A DNA stretch of 64,000 nt from Haematobia irritans (Eukaryota > Arthropoda > Insecta > Diptera > Muscidae), in the NCBI RefSeq assembly GCF_050003625.1, contig NC_134399.1:37402671-37466670 (forward strand). The letters run 5' to 3'. The notes under the pieces were generated by a model. It saw nothing but the letters and a program-made list of their open reading frames with translations, searched no databases and was not told the DNA's origin. This document shows positions 1 through 10,774 of this stretch, one piece after another (within the stretch, counting starts at the first letter, position 1; each line of letters begins with the position of its first letter). The position numbers and the translations under genes are program-made.

Positions 1-1960
1 ATTTGTTAGTAGGGACAGCAGAAAAGTCTACTAAAACAGCAGAAAGTCTGCTGAAAAAGGGACAGCAGTCACTGTTTGCTGAAATAGCAAACATTTCCTG
101 CTATTTTTTAAGCTCGATTACACTAAAACATGTTTTATTTTGGCTAAAACAAATAAAAATGTCAACTTAGGAGCTATCCTAACATAATTAACACAATATT
201 TTATGAATATCTATAGTATTTGACCAAAAATCTGAATATTTATCAAATTGAGGCATTACAGCAAACAAAATGTTTGCTGATCGTATTTAGGAGCTTGTAA
301 GTATATTACAGTGCAAAAATATACCAAAAACTACTTTTGGTTCTTAAATATGCTTTGGGGAAAATTTTATAATCTAAAAATTTTATAAATTGTTCATTAG
401 GCCCTGAAGTACAAAAATATAACAGCAGAAATCGACTGCTGTTTTTAGCAAACTTTTTTCTATGAGTGTAGAATTCTTGGTTTTCCTCTCCAAATAAAAG
501 GTACTTCAATTTTCTGTATAAATAAAATGTTCACCAAATTGTCTATATAAATAAATTTTAAGAAAATATGCAATAGAAAAAATTTGAGAAAATTTTTTAT
601 AAAAATAAAATTTTGACAAAATGTTCTATAAATTCAATCCAATTAAATTGTGATTAAGTTTTCCGTTTATGTACAAGTAGTAACTTTCCCTTATTGGTAC
701 AAGCCAAAATCGTTAAAACATTTACAATTAAAGTTTTTTTTTTTTTTTGTTTTGTTTTTATTCAACCAAAATAAGATTCAACAAAAATTAATTCAACCCC
801 GCGAAGTTTAGAAACTTGTATGCAGGGATTATTGAGTAAATTATTAATTATAGTATAATTATGATAATTATACTATAAAAAATTTCGCTAATAGGAGGGA
901 TCATTCATTCATTCAAAGAAAAAACATTTTATTCGTACTAATCACAAAAATTTGATTTAAAAAAAATTGAAACTAAGTTTTTTTTATTTGGTAGATTTTT
1001 GGTAAGATTTTCTTCAAATTTTGGTGGATTTTTGTTGCTACGAGTGGCAAACGTGATCATAGTACCCACCTTAAGGTGAAAAAGTCAAACGGCACTGGTT
1101 CAAATTCCCCAAATTAATTTTATTTTCATATTCTTTTTTACTTTTTTTATTCCTTTATTTATTTATGTTGTCTAAAATTTTTTGTTCACTTAAAGCGGCC
1201 AAATATCTCAATCGGAAACAGAAAAAATCGAATAGAGATACCTTGGATATGCTTAAAAAGAAATGTTCATGGAACAAATTCCAGTTTTTAGAAGGCAAAT
1301 GCATTTGATGGTTTCTAAACTGGTAATGAGATGATATTTAAAGTAAATACTACGTAGCTGTCCTTTGTAGTTTGAAAGATATAGCAGTATGAACTTGGTA
1401 ACATTTTGTGGACTTACATAGAATTAGATTTTCATGCAAATATAATATTATTATGGATTGATTTCTGCTTGAAAAGGAAAATTCTCATTTAATTTAAAAA
1501 TTTTAAAATTACACAAAATCTACAATTGGATTATAGATATAGTAAAAGTAATATTCAATATAAAAAAGTAAATTTCGGAATCAAATGCGTTTATTTTGTT
1601 CGTTGTATTGAAAAAAGAGTTCATTTCAAATGAAAAAGAGGAAATTGGATTCGATTTGAAAATTATTCATTTGAAATGTCAATCTTTGGATTTACAGTGA
1701 AAATGCAATTATATATAATAATATATTAGCCATTTCCGATAAAAATGTTAAATTTTCTTTGGCATAAACGATTTGTGATTTGCGACAGCTAAACTAAGTA
1801 AACATGATCGATTCGTTGAAACTTAGTCAACATCTTTCTCAGCGGATTCGGTAAAACTTAACAAAATTCTAATCTTATAGGTTAATTTACAAAAGTATTT
1901 AAACGTAGACATATAAAAATAGTATATCATATTCGGTTCAATGTATTTTAATTGATGCCT
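1..1960. other. AT-rich intergenic stretch with repeat scraps
   Basis: No credible coding region is visible. The first 460 bases carry scattered, partly self-complementary CAGCAG/CTGCTG and AGCAAAC/GTTTGCT motifs that look like an old palindromic repeat. Around 520-630 there are degenerate copies of the 'aaataaaattttgacaaaatttt' unit that recurs at 12770. Around 1055-1075 there is an end motif (catagtacccacctTAA) matching the MITE families described at 3469-4627. The rest is unremarkable AT-rich sequence. Confidence 0.6.
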
Positions 1961-3012
1961 TCATTTCACTTCGCTAATCAAATCATTAACATGTTCTTTA
2001 CTGTAAATTCGTATAGCATCGTCATATTCTGTTCTAATTGTAAATATCTTATCATTACGACGAAAAACAGATTTGTATCCGAATAATTTCAAATTTAATG
2101 CATATTCAAAAAGACTGTCGTAGTTTATATCCTCCCCAACAAGCAAGTCGAGGAATTCGATCTCATTTGTCTCATCAAACCATCTGAGCCTATATTCATT
2201 GGCAACAAATTCATCTTTGATATGAGGATAACGAAATTGTACAATCAATTCATCCGGCCGATATCGACCTGCTCTAACAATATCCTGCCGTGTATAATGC
2301 AAATCCATTTTATGGGCTAGATATAAAATATAATTTAGTAATTTGCTGGATGAGTGAACTTGTGCTCCAGTTATTAAAATGCTTGTTTGGCGTATAAGCA
2401 AATGTAGAGACGCATTATCAGTAGCACTTACTACATTAGAGGAATGCGCTCGTGCACATCTATCTTCTAGATCCTTGCATTTTTGTGTTAGGGTATTTTT
2501 CTCCACTGACAATGATAACAAGGTTTCATTCAGAACAGATAACTCATTTTCATGCGCGATACATATATTTTGCAGATGAGTTTTTTCAGTCTCCGACGAT
2601 TTTAATTGCTCAATAATAACAGCATTGTGAGCCAACGCATCATTCAACGTTTCCTCCAATTCACGTATTTTAGGTGTTTGTACAAAGGATTTTCGCTGTC
2701 GGAGTTGAAGTTTCAAATTTTCATTTTGCTTGCGGCATTCAATTAATTCACTTTCAAGTTTTTTGATATCTGTATCATCGAGCTCCAAATAAATCTTATG
2801 AGTACCAGGATGGTTTACACGACATTGTGGACAGCTGGAACTTCTGAAAAAATCAACTGACAAAAATAAGATATCAATTTTTAGCAATAAGTTTAAATTA
2901 GTGACCTATTTTTCCATTCTTGCATACATAAATGATGGTAAACATGCCCACAGGTAGTCGAATATAGATCATCAGATCCTTTAAAACGATCAAAGCAGAT
3001 AGCGCACGACAT
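1961..3012 (-). CDS. RING-finger, coiled-coil protein (TRAIP-like) with FP-like C-terminus
   Basis: Two exons on the minus strand, 3012-2906 and 2843-1961, join across a 62-bp GT-AG intron into 329 codons. Residues 1-43 form a RING finger: CAIC, then CGHVYHHLC, then CPQC just after the splice, so the intron cuts the zinc-binding domain. The sequence after it (KIYLELDD) resembles the TRAIP/no-poles type of E3 ubiquitin ligase. A coiled coil of roughly 100 residues follows, with heptad-like Leu/Glu/Lys patterning. The last 120 or so residues (from ILITGAQV through the VGRYRP-like segment to GYKSVFRRNDKIF) resemble the C-terminal domain shared by baculovirus FP25K-type proteins and many insect transposon-derived ORFs. 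A probable role is ubiquitin ligation, since the RING ligands are complete; substrate and location are unknown. The start is the first ATG, directly before the RING. Confidence 0.8.
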
Positions 3013-3445
3013 TTTCGTCCTGTCCACAATATATATTCCTAAAACAAAGAATAATATACTTTGCAATTACAGTTGGCGGTTCTCAGTGTTGCCAAATTCA
3101 TTACTAAATGCTGGAACACACGCATAGCGATTGTCGGACGGCGATGTTCAATGAATATCAATCACATCCCTGTTCACCTTATCAGAATCGCTAATCACAA
3201 AAATTATTTTTTCTTCTAATATTAAGTTCACATTATGCCCGAAATCTCCTGAAAGTAGACTGAAAAGCTGAAATACCGTTTGAATACGCATTAAAAATCC
3301 ACTACATAGCATTTTTTACAACTACGGTAAGCACTAAAACCTACTATTTTACAACACTACTTTCAATTGTGCACTACCCAATAAACACAAGCATTGCATA
3401 AATGCTTATATTCAATACGCTTTCAAACATTTTTTCAAAGAATTA
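3013..3445. other. Intergenic flank upstream of the RING gene
   Basis: Holds the presumed promoter and 5' UTR of the minus-strand RING gene. I see no ORF, no clear TATA box and no recognisable repeat until a truncated MITE end at about 3446. Confidence 0.4.
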
Positions 3446-3468
3446 AGGTGGGTACAAGTTCGAGTTTA

Positions 3469-3700
3469 AGGTGGGTATTAAGTTCGAGTTTAGCCGCTAA
3501 AAACGTCATTTTTTCACGATTACTTTTCTTTAATAATCCATTTTAAGGAATACAAGCTTTGTGAAAATTTGCTTTGGGCTTTTACCCATCAAGTTATAAT
3601 AAAATTTCAAACAAATATGTATAATTTCATGCATTTTTCTTACTGATTTAGTTTTCACTTTAGCGATTTTAGCGGCTAAACTCGAACTTAATACTCACCT
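3469..3700. mobile_element. MITE family A, copy 1
   Basis: A 232-bp non-coding element with terminal inverted repeats of about 36 bp. Both ends begin AGGTG(G/A)GTATTAAGTTCG and continue through GAGTTTAGCCGC. It is flanked by TTA on each side (3466-3468 and 3701-3703). Three-base TWA target duplications with a terminal-repeat non-coding body are typical of PIF/Harbinger-type MITEs, but no transposase is present, so that class is an inference. A 20-bp stub of another copy's end (3446-3465) abuts its left TTA. Confidence 0.8.
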
Positions 3701-3727
3701 TTAAGATGAGTATTAAGTTCGAGTCTA

Positions 3728-3950
3728 AGCTGAGTACTATGTTCAGTTTTCAAGCTGAAAACCAGCTTATTTTCACGGTTACTTTTTTTTAATCAATTAA
3801 TTTCGAAGTATTAAATGGTTCGCAATCAATACATTGGATCTTTTCCATCCATAATTTGAAGAGACTTGATAAAAATATTATCGTCTTCATATATATTTTT
3901 GCACTTTTAATTTAGTGTTTTGGTGAAAAACTCGAACATAGTTCTCACCT
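3728..3950. mobile_element. MITE family B, copy 1
   Basis: A 223-bp element with ends AGCTGAGTACTATGTTC... and ...GAACATAGTTCTCACCT. The body contains 'ttttcacggttactttt', which is also found in a related form in family A. The right flank is TTA (3951-3953), shared with the next element. The left flank (CTA) follows a 24-bp stub of a family A end. Confidence 0.75.
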
Positions 3951-3953
3951 TTA

Positions 3954-4402
3954 AGGTGAGTATTAAGTTCGAGTTTAGCCGCTAATTTTCACTAAAGCTG
4001 AGTACTATGTTCCGTTTTCAAACTGAAAACCAGCCAGTTTTCACGGCTACTTTTTTAAATTAATTAGTTCAGAAATATAAAATGCATCGCAATTAATTCC
4101 TTGTATATTTTCCATCCACTATTTGACAAGACTTCATAAAAATATAATCGTCTTCATATATATTTTTGTACTTTTAATTTAGTGTTTTGGTGAAGAAACC
4201 GAACATAGTACTCACCTTAAAGTGAAAACTAAATGAGTAAAAAATGTCATAAAATTATACATATTCGTCGCAGACTTCGTTATAATTTGATGGGGAATAG
4301 CCTAAAGCACAAAGTTTGTATTCCTTAAAATGGATTATTAAAGAAAAGTAATCGTGAAAAAATTACGATTTTAGTGGCTAAACTCAAACTTAATACCCAC
4401 CT
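3954..4402. mobile_element. MITE family A, copy 2, interrupted by a family B copy
   Basis: The two halves (3954-3995 and 4218-4402) align end to end with the copy at 50542-51140 once the inserted family B element (3996-4217) is removed. It is flanked by TTA at 3951-3953 and 4403-4405. Both triplets also border the neighbouring family B elements. Confidence 0.75.
3996..4217. mobile_element. MITE family B, copy 2, nested
   Basis: Ends AGCTGAGTACTATG and CATAGTACTCACCT, flanked by a TAA duplication (3993-3995 and 4218-4220). Removing it restores the uninterrupted family A sequence 'ttttcactaaagtgaaaac', so this copy is younger than its host element. Confidence 0.8.
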
Positions 4403-4405
4403 TTA

Positions 4406-4627
4406 AGGTGAGTGCTATGTTCGTATTTTTCACCAAAACACTAAATTAAAAGTACAAAAATCTATATGAAGACGATTATATTTTTATAAAGTCTTGTGAA
4501 ATAATGAAAGGAAAAGATCTAAGGAATTGATTGTGAACCATTTTATTTTTATAGTTTAATTAATTTAAAAAAGTAACCGTGAAAACAACCTGGTTTCCAG
4601 CTAGAAAACTGAACATAGTGCTCAGCT
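4406..4627. mobile_element. MITE family B, copy 3
   Basis: A 222-bp copy in the opposite orientation to copies 1 and 2. Ends are AGGTGAGTGCTATG and CATAGTGCTCAGCT, with TTA on both sides (4403-4405 and 4628-4630). The left TTA also closes the preceding family A element. Confidence 0.8.
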
Positions 4628-4956
4628 TTATATACTATCTTATAGTACATAATTATAATTCCACTTCAACAAGTAATCTGTGAAAAAGTCAATTAATTAT
4701 ATTGTATCATATATGGTTTCGTTTGTAACTTTCAAAACTTAGACAAGTCGTTATTTTGGCCAAAAACGAAAGAAACTCAATAATTTGATATAGTCTTAAG
4801 TTTAATCAAAAGAACCCAACAGGTATTTTTGTATTAAATTAAGAATATTCTAATCTAAATTTTTACCACTTTGAAATTCGTAAATATCGACATTTCGTGC
4901 CTAGGAGAACTGAAATATAACGAAATATCATGACACTCGCTGTCTTTAATCCAATT

Positions 4957-4962
4957 TTTATT
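4957..4962 (-). promoter_or_regulatory. Candidate polyadenylation signal of the ERMARD homologue
   Basis: AATAAA on the minus strand, about 93 bases past the stop codon at 5055. No other canonical hexamer lies closer. The surrounding 4628-5054 stretch otherwise shows nothing I can name. Confidence 0.45.
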
Positions 4963-5054
4963 CAAACATCTCACTAACGAGAACTATATTGTTAAAATTT
5001 AGGTTTATATTTTCAGGATTATACATTTAAAATATGTCTATTATCATACTGTAA

Positions 5055-7844
5055 TCACATATTACAATTCTCTAGAGTTTTTTTAAATCTATGACATAAA
5101 TCTACGGCCTTGATCCATTCATTGCTTTCAATGTGTGAATACTTTACAAAGTTTTCACTTATGGTTCGTCCATGCTTGAGAAGCCTAAAACGAAAAACGA
5201 TTATGTTAGAGAGTAAAGGTGATTTGGTGTTTAATTAAATATCCATCAATTAAAATATAAATGAATACACTAAGTTTTTAATCAGTATTCTGTTGGTAAA
5301 CTGCCATTAGTATTTGCTATTGATAGTTGAGTTTTTTAGATGTATCAACTCAATATTTGACAGGTATTAAAATAGATTCATAATTATTTCTTACCTTAGA
5401 CTTTTCGACAGTTTTAATTCATCATCCAAGAAAATATTACAACCATTTTGCAATAGAAAATATATTTTATATGTAAAGCGGAACATAACACATAAGGTAT
5501 CGACTATTTCAGGCATCGCATTTTGCAAATTTTCCAATGTTCGCCTCCGTTTCGAATGCAAGCCTCGTTCAGCTTTCATTGCTAAACGTTTAGCTATTGA
5601 CTCTTCGTAGTTTTCGAGCGTTTTATATTGGTTTTCCAATATCATTTTTATCAATAACATAAGCTCAGCCTCTTTTCGGTGGCGTTGAAATATTAAAACT
5701 TTTTTATTTAATTGTCTATCTATGATGTCAGCAAAATCCGTTCCATTGAATAAATATTTCGATCGGAAATGTTGCAACTTTTGGTGCACCATGACGAGCA
5801 GTTGCTTATTTAAGCAATTTAAATGAAGTCTGCTCTCGTAACCTTTCAAAGTATCATAATGTAAGGGATGTAAGAGGTTCAGAAATATGTGATACACAAC
5901 CGATGCTAGTTGACGCTCTTGAAGTGTCTGCCAACATACTTCACCATGACTGACTTTATCTCTAAGGCGGCACCCATTTGGACAAAGGAAGACATCGTAT
6001 ATCAAATGAAATGGTCCCTCGAATTCAGGATTGCTTTTGAAGTCCAATAACTTATTTGCAGATTGTCTTTCTTTGCCATCGGATTGATTGTTGGCTTTCA
6101 AATCAACTTCAAATATAGTGTCTATAGTTATATAATACTCATCCAATTTCGCACTTACATCTATCAAATTGATTTTTTTGTAATGTAATCGTAGCAGTAG
6201 CTCTATCTGTGGCAAAACGGATATTATAAATATCGGGTTTTCGTTATTTTTGTAATAGGAACATAATTGCAGCCAATAAGGAATAAAGTCTTTGGCAAAA
6301 GCATTGTCAATATCATTGAGTTTTTGCTCAATATATTCTATATTAGTTATTTCCCTTTTTGCTTCATCTCCAATGCTGGCCAAAGCTTTGGAAAAATCCA
6401 TCACCAAAGGCCTTTCGACTATAACATAATGGTTACTTATTATTTTCCGACCTAATGAATACATCATGGCCAATAAAAAACTTTTATAATAACAGGGAAT
6501 TTCAAATTCTTTGGGAAATCCATGCCATATAATATTTCTCAAATTTATAGACTTTGGTGATCCCATTATAATTCTCAATAACACAGTCTGAAAAAAGGGT
6601 AAATAACTTTGAGAATGAATAAGTTCTAGATCAATACAAAACGGATTTTAGCGAAAATTAATTATTTAGATTTTTGAATTGAAGTAAACAATTTTGATTG
6701 AGCATATATAGATATACAAGAAAATTACCAATTCTAAACCAAAAACATTTTGCAGTTCGTTGGTATTTATTAAATCTTTTAGCAAATGTGGCGGTTGTCT
6801 CCCATTTGTTTCCGTATGGTATATATTAGATAGTGCACTTTCCAGAAGGGAAGTCAACAGAAGAGTATGTTCCAAATACTTGCAGCAACGATTTGATTTT
6901 ACTATATTACAGTAAAAATTTCCGTTAACTCCAATCCAACGGGCACAAGAAGACGCAAAATACTCATCTCCGAAGAAATTTACTATGTTTGTTGTATCTT
7001 CAAATATAGGTAACATAGCAGAATAGCACAAAACGTAGTCTTCATATTGGTACGAGTCTAAAGCTGAAAATAAAGCGGTTTGAGGGCAACATATTAATTT
7101 AACGAACTGTGTTGTATTATAAAAACTTTTGAATGGCTTTAGCAAAAACAAAATTTTATTTTGGATTTCAATTGCAGAAAATTTAAAAGAGGCCAATAAA
7201 CAATATGATACTCATATTAGTTAATTTCCAGAACATTGCGAATTCGATAACAAAAAACAATCTTTAGAATGTCTCATACCCAGCCGTAAGAGGGATTCGC
7301 ATCAGCAAACTTTGGACTCTATCCATACGAAAAAGGCTCTAATTGGCGCGAGTTAGTCCACTGTGCACTTATCAATAAGTCAACTCTGGGGTACATTTGT
7401 CGAAAACTAGGTTTACAAAATTTTCTCGAATTTATTATATATATTTATTACATATTAATTTTATATATATCTACCAAAAATAGTCTTTTCTGGCGAATTT
7501 TTTGTTTTAATTAAAATTAACAACTTGTGGCAAAGTAGATTTGTTCCGATGACATTCTAGTTTAAAAGTTTATTAACTAAAATTGCTCTAACGGACTTGA
7601 TGAAATCGAATTAGGAAAAACTTACAAACTCACCTTCGTAAATACTGCGAACATCTTCAAACATGGGAAATAATCTCTTGACTATTTCTTTTTCATTAAA
7701 GGACCCATCCAATTCAAAATAAGGGGAATTATAACTTGGGGCATAGAATTTATTGTTGATAACTCTATAATATGTTAGTATTTTCTCGCTTATTAAACTT
7801 TTATTTTCTAATGGAAACATACTATTTAATGTAAACATTACCAT
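5055..7844 (-). CDS. ERMARD: ERMARD homologue (DUF4209 family protein)
   Basis: Four exons on the minus strand (7844-7634, 7063-6729, 6587-5395, 5184-5055) join in frame to 622 codons; human ERMARD is of similar length. Residues 199-205 read RNIIWHG, an exact match to the RNxxxHG motif of the DUF4209 domain, followed by FPKEFEIP, close to the vertebrate WHGFASPEEIP segment. A second related motif, LRDKVSHGE, follows a GPF-LIYD segment and parallels IRDHLSHGE in the vertebrate protein. The final exon ([20 protein letters not shown]) parallels the conserved C-terminus. The family is described as ER-membrane-associated and linked to RNA decay and neuronal migration; its molecular activity is not established. 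In-frame upstream sequence lacks a better ATG, so the start at 7844 is provisional and a further 5' exon is possible. Confidence 0.85.
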
Positions 7845-8672
7845 ATGATCATTATTAGTGATGATAATTTCGCTATATAAAAGAGGCGACAATTTCAAAC
7901 ATAACAAAAAAGAAATCGGTATGTATCAATGCCGTTACTCGGTTTTCTGGTTGTAAATCGCTAAATCTTGTCAAAGAATCAACAGCTTTGAAATAAATTA
8001 ATTTAAAAAATTAACCGCGAACATAAAGTAATTTTCAACTTGACAACCAACCATAATACCAGCCATCAGACCAATGTGGTATCACAATGGACTGAATATT
8101 CTAAGTGAGCCTGATACATCGGGCTGCCACTTAACCTGACCTATCAGACTACATTTATTACACAAAAAAAAATTTTCAATATTTTTAATTAAAAAATTGA
8201 TACAATTGATTTTTTAATCCAACTGGAATTAATAATCTCAAAAATTATCAAACCATATATTTCGGCTCACGCACCGAAAACTATCTGTTACTTTTTTCAA
8301 GCAATTATTTTCAAAAGAAAAAATTGTATGCTATCTATCGATATGTTGCAATTGTCCACTTTGGAATTTATGGTTCCTTGTTTTAATTTTTATTTTGAAA
8401 TTAACGTTAAACTACATTTATAGGCTTCAAATTTCCTATGGCATCAAAAACAGGCTTGAGGAATTTGAAACATCTTCCACTTTTTCCATGTTTATAATAT
8501 ACTCCGAAATATCCTTCATTGATATTATAAACATCTGAGCACTTTCAATATGGTGGTTCGTGGCCCAATTAGATCGCTATAGTATATATACATCATAAAC
8601 TACATTTTGACCTTTATTTTTAAACGTTAATTGTGAAATGCACTCAATCATCGTTGGGACCTGGTTATATAT
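7845..8672. other. Gap between acylphosphatase and ERMARD genes
   Basis: Contains a 67-bp retroelement tail (8076-8142), a short stretch with the 'acacaaaaaaaaatttt' look of the AT-rich MITEs (8160-8200), and a candidate acylphosphatase AATAAA on the minus strand (8618-8613). Nothing else is supported. Confidence 0.5.
8076..8142 (+). mobile_element. SINE/LINE 3' tail fragment
   Basis: Reads gtggtatcacaatggactg...tcgggctgccacttaacctgacct. This is the same 3' tail seen on the SINEs at 19138, 62702 and 63247 and on the RNase-H LINE at 53526. Its 'gatacatcgggctgcc' variant is closer to the SINE form than the LINE form ('gaatcttaatcgggctgcc'). Confidence 0.7.
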
Positions 8673-9148
8673 TTAATAACGAACTGAAAAGTTCTCGAAA
8701 GTGTAGTTTGGAACTACCGTCGTTTCTCCAAATATTGCTTTGTCGATGCGGCTTGTAGGGCTTCCAGTTTTTTCCAGCCATGTTTTCCTTCAGTAGAATA
8801 TAACAATTAAAGAATTGAAATTTATTTTGTCAGTACTTACATCTCATCAAAAGCTTCTGGAGTAGCTTGAATTTCACCTTTAACAGTATCATCTCTAGTG
8901 TTCATGCACCATCCGCGAACACCCAATTTATTTGCTTGTTTTTCTGTAAACTTTTTCGAAAACCTTTTAGTAATATATTGTTCCAATTTGTATTCCCTTT
9001 AGTGTTCTTACCATGCGGAAAGACACCCCTATTCACATACATAAGTAGAAAAAAAACGGTAAGAGAAATATTACGAAATATGCTCTTTTAGTTTAATACC
9101 TTGCACGATTCCAAATACCTCAAAATTGCAATGTAAAATGTTTGCCAT
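8673..9148 (-). CDS. Acyp: Acylphosphatase
   Basis: Four small exons on the minus strand (9148-9100, 9028-9012, 8950-8841, 8787-8673) join to 96 codons, the usual acylphosphatase length. The hallmark loop reads FEVFGIVQG then VSFRM, so the Arg that binds the substrate phosphate (F-R) is present. LGVRGWCMN supplies the catalytic Asn, and [18 protein letters not shown] and [13 protein letters not shown] complete the fold. The enzyme hydrolyses carboxyl-phosphate bonds of acylphosphates in the cytosol. Exon 2 is only 17 nt and encodes the end of the substrate loop. All splice sites are GT-AG. The exon 3 acceptor (cgaaaaag) has a weak pyrimidine tract but is the only one that keeps the conserved 11-residue spacing. 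No single exon is long enough to stand out as an ORF. A candidate AATAAA lies 55 bases past the stop. Confidence 0.88.
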
Positions 9149-9412
9149 TTTCGAAGAATAGGTGGAGTTTAAAGCGTAGTATTAAAAATGATCCAATTAT
9201 TTTAAAAATGGTTAGAATTTTGCAAAAGCTATGAGATAGATCTGGGCTAACCACAACAAAAACAAAGTATATCAGCTGTCAGACATAATTGCGACCAAAA
9301 GGTGGCAACAACAAAAACAAAGTGCATCTGCTTTCAGATAGAGATGTGCACGTGACCCAAAATTATCGTGACGCTCTTGCTCATTGCTCGCTTGCAATTG
9401 TACTCGCACTTA

Positions 9413-9625
9413 TAGGTGGGTACTATGTTCGGCTTTCGAGTTGACCACTTTATTTTCGAGATTATTTTTCCTTAAATAATCAAAATAAAAAATGAAAACA
9501 AAGATATTCCTGTAAAGCCTTGCCGAGATCTAGAGGAACAAGAAACTGCGTATCAATTGAGTTAATTTATCTGCCTTATATTGAACTGTTTTAATAAAGT
9601 AACCGTGAAAAGCGAACATAGTACT
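9413..9625. mobile_element. Divergent family B-like MITE
   Basis: Starts aggtgggtactatgttcggc, ends gcgaacatagtactgacgg, and has an internal 'taaccgtgaaaagcg' segment as in family B. The right end is degraded (CTGACG instead of CTCACC), so no target duplication can be read. Confidence 0.55.
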
Positions 9626-10002
9626 GACGGCTAAGTCGATAAAAATTTGTGCATTCGGCACGGACATTTATCCATTATAAAATCAAACTGAGGTTATCTG
9701 AATGGTTATGGCATTAGTTGTACAACCAATCTTACAATCAAATTTACATATCATTCAAATCTTTTAAGCAAGATTTTTGCGAAATTATTATAGCAACCTA
9801 ATATTGAATAATTGTGGATCGAAAGTTCAGAAAATACAACAATTATTAATACATATTTAAATTTTTCATAAATAGTTTTATTAATTGGCGTCTAAATTTG
9901 AGTCGAGATGAGTCAACATATTTGGCGACGGCATCGACTGCCAAAAAAGGTCGGCGGCGGCTAAAATCAGCGGCACGACTTTGACTCTGGTCCCGTATGC
10001 GC

Positions 10003-10235
10003 CTTGCAGACTATAAGTTTATCCGGACGACAGTGGTCGTGTCGAACATATCCCATATAGTGGCCACATTATAAGTTCAGTCCGAAGGCATAATCGATAC
10101 TACTGCATGTTTATGGGATCGATAACACATTTACCGATTATTTAGTCATCAACGAATTGTCGTATCGATTGGACACACTGTAAGATTCTTTACAAAACAC
10201 AGATATTCCGTCCGGAAAAACTTATAGTCTGTAAG
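10003..10235. mobile_element. MITE family F, copy 1
   Basis: A 233-bp element with inverted ends CTTGCAGACTATAAGTTTAT / CTTACAGACTATAAGTTTTT running into TCCGGACG. The interior includes 'catgtttatgggatcgataacac'. Further copies lie at 29149-29566 and 30065-30190. No coding potential. Confidence 0.75.
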
Positions 10236-10774
10236 ACACAGTATTTTGTAGAACATTACAATTTGTACAACAAATCTATAGATGAACGGCTGATTAGGGA
10301 TGTCATCTCAATATTTGAAAATACCAATATTGTTAGTCTATACGACCCATAAGACTGTTGAGTACCAACTTAATAGTAACGAATACTCAAAAATTTTTGC
10401 AGTAATGAGTATTTGTATTGAAATAAATGCTATTTTACCAACACTATCAGACGGACACTGTCGCGAATTATTTTTCATATGGATTCATATTAATTGAATA
10501 TTAATGTTGATTCCAATATATTTGCTTCTAAAACGGAATTACTTAAAACGTATAATGTGGCAACTTACTAGCAAGTTTTATTAACAATAATTGCAAAGAA
10601 ATAATGAAATTTTAATGGCGAAACACACTCGTTGAAAAAGGGGGTGGATATTTTGTGGGTGGTCTGAGAATGAAATGTACTGGATTCATAAACATCTCAA
10701 GGAGGAAAAAGTAGGATCAACATTAATATCTTGAAAACCAAACTTTTTAAAGGGAACTCAATTAAGCCCGTACA

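Larger units (their letters stand above)
9149..10774. other. Intergenic region upstream of sol
   Basis: Non-coding. It includes a divergent family B-like MITE (about 9413-9625), a palindromic family F MITE (10003-10235) and the presumed sol 5' UTR and promoter (10236-10774), in which I see no clear core element. The short ORFs here have no recognisable similarity. Confidence 0.5.

Noticed and set aside
5391..6584. Gamma-tubulin complex component
   Set aside because: First impression from a LI.YDV / RDK..HGE segment. The exact RNIIWHG motif and the exon-by-exon match to ERMARD order fit much better.
8867..9091. 74-codon plus-strand ORF
   Set aside because: Antisense shadow of the acylphosphatase exons.
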